NCBI GenBank assembly: GCA_023333565.1
Contig: JAJKFH010004063.1
Span: forward strand, 1 to 64,000
Origin: Puffinus mauretanicus
Taxonomy: Eukaryota > Chordata > Aves > Procellariiformes > Procellariidae
Direction: 5' to 3'
DNA: 64,000 nucleotides
Positions within the stretch are counted from its first letter, which is position 1; each line of letters opens with the position of its first letter. The position numbers were made by a program, and so were the translations under genes. Below, piece by piece: positions 59,701 through 64,000 of the stretch. Under the pieces are notes generated by a model. It saw only the letters and a program-made list of their open reading frames with translations. It made no database searches and was not told where the DNA came from.

Positions 59701-60632
59701 TTCCCTTGTCCTGCCGGAATAAAGTCCTGCTCCAAAGAGAGTGGTGCAACTTTACTCTCTGCTGTCTAAATCCCCTTTAAATCATCCCCATATCTCCCTT
59801 TCTTCTCCAAATGCATTGACTCTTGGCCCCGGCATCCCTGGGTCCCGATGCACTTTGGTCTGTTCGTGTGACCCTCCAGTGGCACCTGAGCGGGCACAGC
59901 CCACGTCCCCCGCCCCTCACCGTGCTTCCTCCCCTCCTCTCCGCAGGGTCTCGACGACTACGGGACGAGGTCCGTCAGCAGGTAAGACTTCACCTTCCTG
60001 TCGCGTTACCTGAAAGTGAACTGTTGCTGTTGGCTCTGGGTGAAGCCGTGGTGCCGTGTCCCCGTGGGGGTCCCTGCGCGGGCTCCCCGGGGGACGGGCG
60101 GTAGCGGGGATGGGGCCGTGTGGTGGAGGACGCGGTGCAGGTCTGTGAGTGCGGAGGGACCCAGCGTCTCCTGGGGAGGGCAGGTCCCAGGGCCAGCCCC
60201 TGTGTCCCCCACCTCGCACCCCTTGTGCTCCCCCGGAGAGAGTCGCCTCTCCCCAGCCTCCCCTCCGGGGCTTGTGCCCGGACTGCGAGGCCACGGAGAG
60301 TGCGCGCTCGCGGGGTCTTTCCCCGGCACCTTCTCCCACCCAGCAGCTCCTCCGTCCCCGTTCCCTCTGCCGTGGAGCCGCCCCATCTCGCTCTTGGGGA
60401 TAAACCCCAAACCCACAGGCACAGGCGGCGAGCAAAGCGGTGACGGGCAGGGCTGGAGCTCGCCGCCCCGCTCCGCGGCGGGGGTGCGATGCCGGTCCCC
60501 GTGGCGCCGTGCCGGGGAGCTGGGCTCCTGGGCACGGCGCGGCCTCGCGGTGCGCTGGCGGTCCCGGCCACGCTGGCAGTCTCCTGTGCTTTGTTCCGCA
60601 GCGGCAGTGGCAGTTTGGTATCAACGGTGTGA
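17663..60632 (+). CDS. BAIAP2: BAIAP2 (IRSp53), I-BAR and SH3 scaffold, long-known PDZ-ligand isoform
   Basis: Coding exons 17663-17734, 27476-27551, 29573-29659, 41257-41318, 41639-41710, 42057-42194, 53308-53460, 55744-55971, 56653-56854, 57364-57565, 57675-57743, 57971-58133, (58394-58492 optional), 59947-59981 and 60602-60632 join in one frame with GT-AG introns. Without the optional exon the product is 529 residues from the first ATG, or 521 from the conserved second ATG; a human isoform with the same C-terminus is also 521. Domains (second-ATG numbering): I-BAR/IMD about 1-230 with the basic patch KKLRKK near 140-145; partial CRIB and proline-rich region about 260-300 (ISDPIPGAKPLPVPPEL); SH3 about 377-437; C-terminal PDZ ligand STV. 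Known role: binds and bends PIP2-rich membrane, joins Rac1/Cdc42 to WAVE2, Mena and Eps8 in filopodia, lamellipodia and postsynaptic densities. Identification is very sure; isoform use is inferred. Confidence 0.96.
18230..18460. promoter_or_regulatory. AT-rich island just downstream of the BAIAP2 CpG island
   Basis: AT-rich DNA (aaaataaaataatttatg, then tctaataaaatc) directly follows the CpG island, with few ORFs. It is either a candidate conserved non-coding element or simply low-complexity intron. An AATAAA at about 18349 might allow premature intronic polyadenylation. Confidence 0.3.
20398..20460. repeat. 63-bp duplicated element, copy A
   Basis: Matches copy B at 21805-21867 at 56 of 63 positions. 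The core ctctgtctcattt, then tgacagattagattattgc is almost identical. It contains TGACAG (MEIS/TGIF-type), a doubled GATTA, and CTGTC/GACAG inverted arms. AT-rich, ORF-poor sequence follows to about 20680. Confidence 0.85.
21805..21867. repeat. 63-bp duplicated element, copy B
   Basis: Direct-orientation partner of copy A, 1,407 bp downstream, with seven substitutions and no indel. Flanking sequences do not align, so the match is confined to the element. Confidence 0.85.
27476..27551 (+). CDS. BAIAP2: BAIAP2 coding exon 2 (I-BAR helix 1)
   Basis: The acceptor is ttccttttag|acgatc hence tttag at 27471-27475, and the donor a|gtaagt is in phase 1. It encodes residues 17-41, TIMEQFNPSLRNFISMGK then TYEKALA, almost identical to mammals. 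Confidence 0.96.
27552..29572 (+). other. BAIAP2: BAIAP2 intron 2
   Basis: 2.0-kb phase-1 intron. Its last 700 bp are AT-rich and nearly free of ORFs (see the separate entry at 28850-29320). Confidence 0.85.
28850..29320. promoter_or_regulatory. AT-rich, ORF-poor block upstream of BAIAP2 exon 3
   Basis: A roughly 470-bp AT-rich block in an otherwise GC-rich gene. It includes a TEAD-like GGAATGT followed by FOX-like AACAAACA near 29236-29248, and GATTA/TTAATC homeodomain-like words. It is a candidate regulatory element; no conservation data are available. Confidence 0.35.
29573..29659 (+). CDS. BAIAP2: BAIAP2 coding exon 3 (I-BAR)
   Basis: The acceptor is gatgcttttag|gtatg and the donor ttgg|gtaagt (phase 1). 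It encodes residues 42-70, SMTYAAKGYFDALVKMGEL then ASESQGSKEL, matching the family almost exactly. Confidence 0.96.
33038..33085. repeat. Short direct repeat, two copies
   Basis: TGGTTCCTCTTTGAGAGA occurs at 33038-33055 and again at 33068-33085, 30 bp apart, with perfect identity. It looks like a local tandem duplication. Confidence 0.85.
35516..35627. promoter_or_regulatory. Cluster of MAF-type half-sites in intron 3
   Basis: TGCTGA at 35516 and 35531, CGCTGA at 35542 and a reverse TCAGCA at 35622 lie in an AT-rich patch. TGCTGA is the half-site of MAF recognition elements. The grouping is suggestive only. Confidence 0.3.
37960..38300. promoter_or_regulatory. CpG-dense block inside BAIAP2 intron 3
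   Basis: About 340 bp of CpG-rich DNA with several GGCCGCG and CGCGCCG words, unlike the surrounding intron. On the minus strand it contains CTCAAG|GTGAGC, a near-perfect splice donor with its junction between 38087 and 38086. It could be an alternative or antisense promoter. Confidence 0.35.
41257..41318 (+). CDS. BAIAP2: BAIAP2 coding exon 4 (I-BAR)
   Basis: The acceptor is tctttgcag|gagatg and the donor atg|gtgagt. It encodes residues 71-91, GDVLFQMAEVHRQIQNQL then EEM. Confidence 0.96.
41319..41638 (+). other. BAIAP2: BAIAP2 intron 4
   Basis: 320-bp phase-0 intron. Nothing further is recognised in it. Confidence 0.85.
41639..41710 (+). CDS. BAIAP2: BAIAP2 coding exon 5 (I-BAR)
   Basis: The acceptor is tgcctgcag|ctcaag and the donor agt|gtgagt. 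It encodes residues 92-115, LKSFHNELLTQLEQKVELDS then RYLS, as in mammals. Confidence 0.96.
41711..42056 (+). other. BAIAP2: BAIAP2 intron 5
   Basis: 346-bp phase-0 intron. Nothing further is recognised in it. Confidence 0.85.
42057..42194 (+). CDS. BAIAP2: BAIAP2 coding exon 6 (I-BAR basic patch)
   Basis: The acceptor is gcatccag|gctgcg and the donor cag|gtagga. It encodes residues 116-161, starting AALKKYQTEQRSKGD and ending KNPQKYSDKELQ. It includes the lysine-rich KKLRKK segment (140-145) known to bind acidic membrane lipids in this family. Confidence 0.96.
44202..44535 (+). other. BAIAP2: Candidate alternative terminal exon in intron 6
   Basis: A strong acceptor (a cttctttttttt tract then cccccctag, ending at 44201) is followed 307 bases later by AATAAA (44509-44514) and a T-rich downstream stretch. 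Joined to exon 6 in phase 0 the frame reads I-K-I-Q-S then stop, giving a product truncated inside the I-BAR domain. No transcript evidence is available, and chance occurrence is possible. Confidence 0.25.
45190..45815. promoter_or_regulatory. AT-rich, ORF-free island with inverted nuclear-receptor half-sites
   Basis: About 620 bp, AT-rich, with no open frame of 60 codons on either strand. It contains AATCAAGGTC at 45722-45731 and its exact reverse complement at 45745-45754, separated by 13 bp. The first arm reads TCAAGGTCA, the extended monomer site of ERR and NR5A receptors. FOX-like TGTTTAT lies near 45800. A distal enhancer is a reasonable guess. Confidence 0.4.
46104..46345. promoter_or_regulatory. 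AT-rich island with twin D-box motifs
   Basis: TTATGTAAAAG occurs at 46287-46297 and again at 46313-46323, 26 bp apart. Each contains TTATGTAA, the consensus of PAR-bZIP (DBP, TEF, HLF) and NFIL3 factors. The surrounding 240 bp are AT-rich and ORF-poor. Confidence 0.4.
50100..50600. promoter_or_regulatory. Large AT-rich block in intron 6, candidate conserved enhancer
   Basis: Roughly 500 bp of AT-rich, ORF-free sequence with sharp edges against GC-rich DNA on both sides. It includes an octamer-like TTGCAAAT (50424-50431) directly next to the palindrome GAACATGTTC (50432-50441), which fits the p53-family half-site pattern RRRCWWGYYY, plus several ATTAAA/TAATTA-like words. The composition and complexity look like a conserved non-coding element, but conservation is not tested. 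Confidence 0.45.
51800..51940. promoter_or_regulatory. AT-rich patch with consensus MEF2 site
   Basis: CTAAAAATAA at 51874-51883 fits the MEF2 consensus YTAWWWWTAR exactly, in a 140-bp AT-rich island with no ORF. BAIAP2 is strongly expressed in neurons and muscle in known species, so MEF2 input is plausible; this is inference. Confidence 0.35.
53308..53460 (+). CDS. BAIAP2: BAIAP2 coding exon 7 (I-BAR helix 4)
   Basis: The acceptor is ccgttctag|tacatc and the donor aag|gtgagt. It encodes residues 162-212, beginning YIEAISNKQGELENYVSD and ending VAKSAITYHAK. The last residues differ from human (about four changes), but the rest is nearly identical. Confidence 0.96.
53461..55743 (+). other. 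BAIAP2: BAIAP2 intron 7
   Basis: 2.3-kb phase-0, GC-rich intron. Apart from a T12-type run near 55160 it holds nothing I recognise. Confidence 0.85.
55744..55971 (+). CDS. BAIAP2: BAIAP2 coding exon 8 (end of I-BAR, CRIB-like segment)
   Basis: The acceptor is gtcttgcag|gggaag and the donor gga|gtaagt. It encodes residues 213-288, from GKEMLTQKLPLWQQ through a variable linker (AASSNGTIMPSPLSTS) to the conserved SNLIISDPIPGAKPLPVPP and ELAPFVG. The ISDP segment belongs to the partial CRIB motif contacted by Cdc42, followed by prolines. Confidence 0.96.
55972..56652 (+). other. BAIAP2: BAIAP2 intron 8
   Basis: 681-bp phase-0 intron with no recognised element. Confidence 0.85.
56653..56854 (+). 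CDS. BAIAP2: BAIAP2 coding exon 9 (Ser/Pro-rich linker)
   Basis: The acceptor is ctctccgtag|cgcatg and the donor cag|gtgagg (phase 1). It encodes residues 289-355, RMSAQEAMPVMNGVSG to VRKNVPPKNSYAS, including QPKSLSPPQPQKQLSDSYSN. In mammals Thr/Ser sites in this linker bind 14-3-3 after phosphorylation; equivalent S/T residues are present. Confidence 0.95.
56855..57363 (+). other. BAIAP2: BAIAP2 intron 9
   Basis: 509-bp phase-1 intron with no recognised element. Confidence 0.85.
57364..57565 (+). CDS. BAIAP2: BAIAP2 coding exon 10 (most of the SH3 domain)
   Basis: The acceptor is ctcccaccag|ccgaaa and the donor aaaat|gtgagt (phase 2). It encodes residues 356-422, AENKTLPRSSSMAAGLERN, then the SH3 start RTRVQAIFSHAAGDNSTLL and the RT-loop/n-Src part FKEGDLITLLVPEARDGWHY. 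The SH3 domain recruits WAVE2, Mena, Eps8 and Shank in known species. Confidence 0.96.
57675..57743 (+). CDS. BAIAP2: BAIAP2 coding exon 11 (SH3 C-terminal part)
   Basis: The acceptor is tgcctttcag|gagggg and the donor gcgag|gtagga (phase 2). It encodes MRGWFPFSYTRVLDSDGSER then VHA, with the GWFP motif and aromatic residues of the SH3 ligand-binding face. Confidence 0.95.
57971..58133 (+). CDS. BAIAP2: BAIAP2 coding exon 12
   Basis: The acceptor is cccacccag|cctgca and the donor cag|gtgagc. It encodes residues 446-500, SLQQGKSSSTGNLLDKDD, IAIPPPDYGMASQAFPAQG and so on, to RPYSVAVPAFSQ. The proline-rich IPPPDY stretch is conserved. Confidence 0.95.
58394..58492 (+). CDS. BAIAP2: Candidate BAIAP2 cassette exon 13 (33 residues, symmetrical phase 0)
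   Basis: The acceptor is ttgtttgtag|gactac and the donor gct|gtaagt. Exactly 33 codons stay open in the frame of the gene: DYLMPYGCAIKDYSSGLCQ then PPSAHYKPYARSTA. Both ends are phase 0, so it can be included or skipped without a frame shift. It is unusually AT-rich for this region and rich in Tyr (five) with Cys and Pro. Skipping gives the well-known 521-residue form and inclusion gives 554. I do not recall this segment in the common human isoforms, so I treat it as alternative. Confidence 0.6.
58493..59946 (+). other. BAIAP2: BAIAP2 intron 13
   Basis: 1.45-kb phase-0 intron. TGCATG (the RBFOX site UGCAUG) occurs at 59304-59309, about 800 bases past the cassette exon. No exon was recognised. 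Confidence 0.8.
59947..59981 (+). CDS. BAIAP2: BAIAP2 coding exon 14 (common to alternative ends)
   Basis: The acceptor is ctccgcag|ggtctc and the donor cag|gtaaga (phase 2). It encodes GLDDYGTRSVS plus two bases (AG). This is the branch point: the split codon is completed by alternative last exons. Confidence 0.94.
59982..60601 (+). other. BAIAP2: BAIAP2 intron 14
   Basis: 620-bp phase-2 intron before the first terminal exon, very GC-rich. Nothing else is recognised. Confidence 0.85.
60602..60632 (+). CDS. BAIAP2: BAIAP2 terminal exon A (PDZ-ligand C-terminus)
   Basis: The acceptor is tgttccgcag|cggcag. After exon 14 it encodes S-GSGSLVSTV and TGA. STV is a class I PDZ ligand, which in mammals binds PSD-95-type scaffolds at synapses. 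The human counterpart has GSGTLVSTV. Confidence 0.95.
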
Positions 60633-61865
60633 GGACACCTTGGCTAGCGGCGGCCCCTTGCTGCTTGGAAGAGCTTTCTGCTTCTTTCCCCCCTCTTTTT
60701 TCTTTCCCCCTCGTTTCTCTTTCTCGACTTCTTTTGGATTTTAAACTCTTGTGATCTTCAAGGAAACCATGGTGCTTCTCCACCCCTCCCTGGTGTTCAC
60801 AGTGCCCTTGTTTCTGAAGCCTTTTCAGAGCAGAAACTGCCGATCGGTCTGTGCTCGCTTTGAAGCAGCCTGGATGCAGTTTACACTTTAGTGGGACCCG
60901 GTTTTTGTTCTGCTGTGTGAATGTTAGCGATGCACTGTCCCTCCTCTGGGGCTGCCCGCCAGCCGCCTGGCACGCGCCTGGACAAAACCTCCCAGACTGG
61001 AACAAATATGCATGGCCTCTGGTGTCCGTACTGTTACCGAGCATCCGGGATGCCCGCGCCCGGAATGCCGTTCCCGCGGGGGGCAGCAGCCCCGCGCCTC
61101 CCCCTGGGCCTGATCCGCTTCCATCCAACCGCCCGCCGCGGTGGCTTTGGGAGAAGCGGATAGCGCAGAGCTCCCCCCCGGGGAAAGGGCTGCTTCTGGG
61201 CTGGGGTCCCGCCGGCCGTGGGGCGCAGCCGGCAGCCCCCCGGAAGGGTTACTCCTGGCTGTTTTATAAATATATATATATTTTTTTGTAGCAAGGTATT
61301 GTTACCTCACGTTAGCGCTGGGGGCTGGTGCGGAGCCGTCCAAGGACGTGCTCGCATCCCAAAACCGGGCTTGAGCGAGGCAGCCCCCCCGCTGCGCCAG
61401 GGGCTCGGCAGCGCCCGGGGGTCTCCCACCCCGGCGCTGGGTCGGCACTCGGGGTCCCGCTCCCGCAGCCGAGCCCGGCCGTAGCCCTTCCAGTGCCCGT
61501 GGCCGTCTCCACCGCAAAGCTGTACACGCTTTCTTTTTCTGATGTGATTTTTAAAACCTCTTACATTGCCTGTTTACTTGGACATTGCTGGCAATACGGA
61601 CCCCCACACGGACAAGTTTTTGTTTTATATACTTGCCTATGGGCATATTGTAACAAGACCCTCCTGCATCGATGTCCTAATTTTGCTAAAGATTTTTAAC
61701 CCAGGATATTTCATGCTGAATGACTGAATGTAGAGGGGGCAAAAAAACCCAGCCTGGCAAAGCCTGTATGGAGATTGTAAAGTGCTGAAAAACCTTTTTT
61801 AAAAGCCAGAGAGAAATGTGCCCTGTACTGAGTTATTGTTTGAATAAAAGTTTTATTTATTGCAT
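60633..61865 (+). other. BAIAP2: BAIAP2 3'UTR of isoform A
   Basis: About 1.2 kb from the TGA to the expected cleavage site. It includes a TA-rich run near 61267-61287 (tataaatatatatatattt) and AT-rich, likely conserved sequence at 61520-61860 before the poly(A) signal. Confidence 0.8.
61843..61848 (+). terminator. BAIAP2: BAIAP2 isoform A poly(A) signal AATAAA
   Basis: AATAAA followed within 40-60 bases by a GT/T-rich stretch (cggtgtctttttcgg). AT-rich upstream sequence changes to GC-rich sequence just after it, as at real transcript ends. Confidence 0.85.
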
Positions 61866-62571
61866 TGAGCTGGGCCTCGGTGTCTTTTTCGGCTGCCGTG
61901 CCTGTGTGCTGCCCATCACCGCCTGCATCGCCCATTGCACGTCGCCATGCCCCTTTTTTTTTCTTTTTTTTTTCCCCCCTCTCCATCCCTCGGCATTAGG
62001 CGGCCGTGGGAGACCCGGGGTGCCGCCCGCTGTGCTCGGCCCCTGCAGGCTTTAAACAGCTTTGCTGAGTGGGAGCAGCTAAAACTGTTTAAGGGCCGGG
62101 TCCCCCCTCCGCGTGCGTCTCGAGGGGATGCTGCTGCTGCCACTGCTGCTTGCTGCATGCCGAGGCTGCGGCTGCGCTTTCCCGGCCCGGCGGCGGTGGG
62201 AAAGCGGTGATGGCCGGAGCGGGGGAAGGAAGCCGCCCCCCGCCCTTCCGTAGCCCCCGCCATGCCCGGCCTCTCCTCTCCGCAGGTGGCTCCCGGCGGC
62301 CCGGCTGGCCGTGCCCTTCCTTCCCCTCCTCGCAGGGAGCCGGCGGGCAGCACCAGCGACTCGATAAACACGACTTTTCCTCCTTTTTCTTCTTTTTCCT
62401 CCTGCTTCCTCTGCCCGGAGGCGCTGTGTGCGGTGCAGCCGGCGGGCTCTTGCGCCGGGGCGGCCGCCAGCTTGTAGCCCGGTTCCTCTCCTTAACCAAC
62501 ACCTTCTGTTCCCGTCAAGGGGTCGGAGCATGTCCCGGCGTCCTCCAACCTGCCTTCTCTTTCCCTTGCAG
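61866..62571 (+). other. BAIAP2: Segment between terminal exons A and B
   Basis: Intronic for isoform B. It is GC-rich with T-runs near 61950-61975 and pyrimidine-rich sequence at 62370-62410. No exon was recognised. Confidence 0.75.
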
Positions 62572-62599
62572 CCCCGATGTTGAAGTGGCCAGGTTTTGA
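62572..62599 (+). CDS. BAIAP2: BAIAP2 terminal exon B (alternative C-terminus)
   Basis: The acceptor is tttcccttgcag|cccc. Joined to exon 14 in phase 2 it encodes S-PDVEVARF and TGA, giving a 520-residue form. A human isoform ends ADVEVARF, so the exon is real by homology. It lacks the PDZ ligand. Confidence 0.88.
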
Positions 62600-64000
62600 G
62601 GTGCCCCTGCCCGTAGTTAGTAAGTTGATGGTCTCGGGGGGCCGAGCCCTGGGTGTGCTGGCGCTGGGCAGCGGGTGATGGCCGCGGGGCTGCGCGGGTA
62701 CGGTGCCACCGCTCTGCTTCCCCCCTGCACCCAGCCGAGCGCGTCCCCTCCCTCGGTCACCGCTTGTCCCCATCCCGGTGGCGGGAGCTCCCCGTCTAAC
62801 CGCGCTGCATCTGCACGGCTCCTTGCACCGCCACCACGCCGGGCAGCCCGCCGGGGCTGCGCTTCTCCCGGGGACGCTGAGCTGCTCCTCCTGCTCCCCT
62901 GCTTCCCCTGCTCCCCATAACCAGCCTCTTTGGTTGTAGGTCTCCGGTGTCCGCGGGCCCACCAGCGCCTAGTCGCTGCATCGCCGACCCCCGCCCCCTC
63001 CCGTGGGGACCGAGCAGATCCACGCTAATGTCAAGTTTTTTGAGCAGCTTCTTTTGCTTGTAGACCGCCCTGGGGACGCGTCTCGGGAGCCTCCTCGTCC
63101 CGACCCCGGCCGTGGCCCCAGGGCAGGGATGGAGGAGTATCCCCAGGAGCCGAGACCCCCCCTCGCCGGCATTGCAGAGCCCAGGAGGGCCCCTTCCCTC
63201 TTTCTCTTTGATCCGTGAGCTGGTTTTCCCGTGGCTGCCGGAGCTGCGGGCGCCCGTCCCAATGGCTCTTCTCTGCCAGAACAAAAATAGTTAAATAATA
63301 ACCCCTGGTGACTCATCAAAGCAACCTTTCCTCTCCCTCCAGTCCTGAGAATCTATTTTGGCATCCTGAGGGGAAAAGTGATCTCAGAATCTGCATTAAT
63401 TAGGTGGGAAATTAATTACCCTATTTTTAAGCAAAAGCCATTTATCTTTTGAGGAAAGCAAAAGCGCACTTGGAGAGGTGAGAGAGGGCAGGGGAGAGGG
63501 GCCGAGGGAGGCAGCGAGTGCCCTTCCCCCTGCCCCGCGGGAGGTGACCGGGGACGTCCCAAAGCTGCTCGGGTCCGGGCGGAGGTAACCAGTAACCACG
63601 GCTGCTCCTCACGTGCCTTAACCCCACGCTCACGTTTGCCTTGCTAGTGCTTTACTGCACCCGTCTCGGGTGGCAGGGCTGTGCCCCGTGGGGCACACCG
63701 GCCGTGGGACGCGGCCTGCGGGGACGTGGCAGCAGCAGGGGCCGAGCGGGGCTCGCTGGTGCAGGCACACGGCCGTTGCCTCCGTTGCGGAAGGGGGTTT
63801 GCGCAGCTCCCTGGGGAGGGCTGGGGCAGAGGCTGGGCTGGGGCCGGCCAGGCAGGGAAGGGCTGCCTGGCTGCAGGCAGGAGAGGCAGGGGTGTGCGAG
63901 GGGGCAGGGGGCTGCGGGGGTGCTCTGCAGCTCCCTCAGCCAGTGATCCCAGCGCGGGTTTGGACCCGATGGCTCCGGGCAGCCCAGGGTGGCCGTGCAC
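62600..64000 (+). other. BAIAP2: 3'UTR of isoform B and/or further BAIAP2 intron
   Basis: No canonical AATAAA was found to the end of the window, so the end of this transcript is unseen. The third known C-terminus (human RNPFAHV form) was looked for and not found; it may lie downstream. An AT-rich island at 63281-63470 is described separately. Confidence 0.5.
63281..63470. promoter_or_regulatory. AT-rich motif-dense island downstream of terminal exon B
   Basis: 190 bp with TGACTCA (AP-1) at 63309-63315, two TAATTA homeodomain cores at 63397-63402 and 63413-63418, a consensus MEF2 site CTATTTTTAA at 63421-63430 and TTATCT (GATA) at 63442-63447. It is sharply bounded by GC-rich DNA. It is a candidate enhancer; conservation was not tested. 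Confidence 0.45.

Noticed and set aside
59917..61128. 403-codon minus-strand ORF
   Set aside because: Antisense shadow over BAIAP2 exons 14-15, GC-rich intron and 3'UTR; no recognisable protein.
62600..64000. Third BAIAP2 C-terminus (human RNPFAHV-type exon)
   Set aside because: No segment encoding it after an AG with the right phase was found up to the window end.
1..64000. tRNA, rRNA, CRISPR arrays, endogenous retroviral genes
   Set aside because: I saw no cloverleaf with A/B boxes, no rRNA-like sequence, no spaced identical repeats and no gag, pol or env-like reading frame.

Overview
The window is vertebrate nuclear DNA, most likely from a bird. It is very GC-rich with CpG-dense patches, its introns are compact, I see no recognisable Alu or L1 copies, and interspersed repeats are scarce; this is what an avian microchromosome looks like. 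Assignment to birds is an inference from this style and from protein similarity; a turtle or crocodilian cannot be excluded. Two protein-coding genes are present, both on the + strand, and together their spliced coding exons make up only about 2.3 kb.

Region 1 (1 to about 4,960 or 7,370) is CHMP6, the Vps20-type ESCRT-III subunit. The window opens inside coding exon 1, so the first four codons (including the initiator and the expected myristoylated Gly2) are missing. Eight coding exons follow and end at a TAA at 4723-4725. Two candidate poly(A) signals lie at 4952 and 7346.

Region 2 (about 7,370 to 17,590) is intergenic. I find no protein gene there. It holds a GC-rich, CpG-dense block at 11,580-12,480, three small tandem repeats, a 25-bp A tract and a G-rich minisatellite that ends about 300 bp before the next promoter.

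Region 3 (about 17,590 to beyond 62,600) is BAIAP2 (IRSp53), an I-BAR/SH3 scaffold linking Rac1/Cdc42 to actin regulators at membrane protrusions and synapses. Thirteen core coding exons, one extra in-frame cassette-like exon and two alternative terminal exons can be placed at base resolution with GT-AG junctions and a continuous frame. The main form is 521 residues from the conserved start and ends in a class I PDZ ligand (STV); its 3'UTR has a clear AATAAA at 61,843. A second terminal exon at 62,572 encodes the alternative C-terminus ending DVEVARF. The order CHMP6 then BAIAP2, same strand, matches the human 17q25.3 arrangement.

The large BAIAP2 introns (1, 3 and 6) contain several AT-rich, ORF-free islands with dense transcription-factor-like motifs that stand out from the GC-rich background. 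They are the best candidates for undescribed regulatory DNA: a 63-bp element present twice 1.4 kb apart in intron 1, an inverted pair of nuclear-receptor half-sites and a twin D-box in intron 6, and a large AT-rich block at 50,100-50,600. No mobile protein-coding system, CRISPR array, rRNA or tRNA gene was found. I see no wholly new genetic system here; the interest lies in splicing alternatives and candidate regulatory elements.
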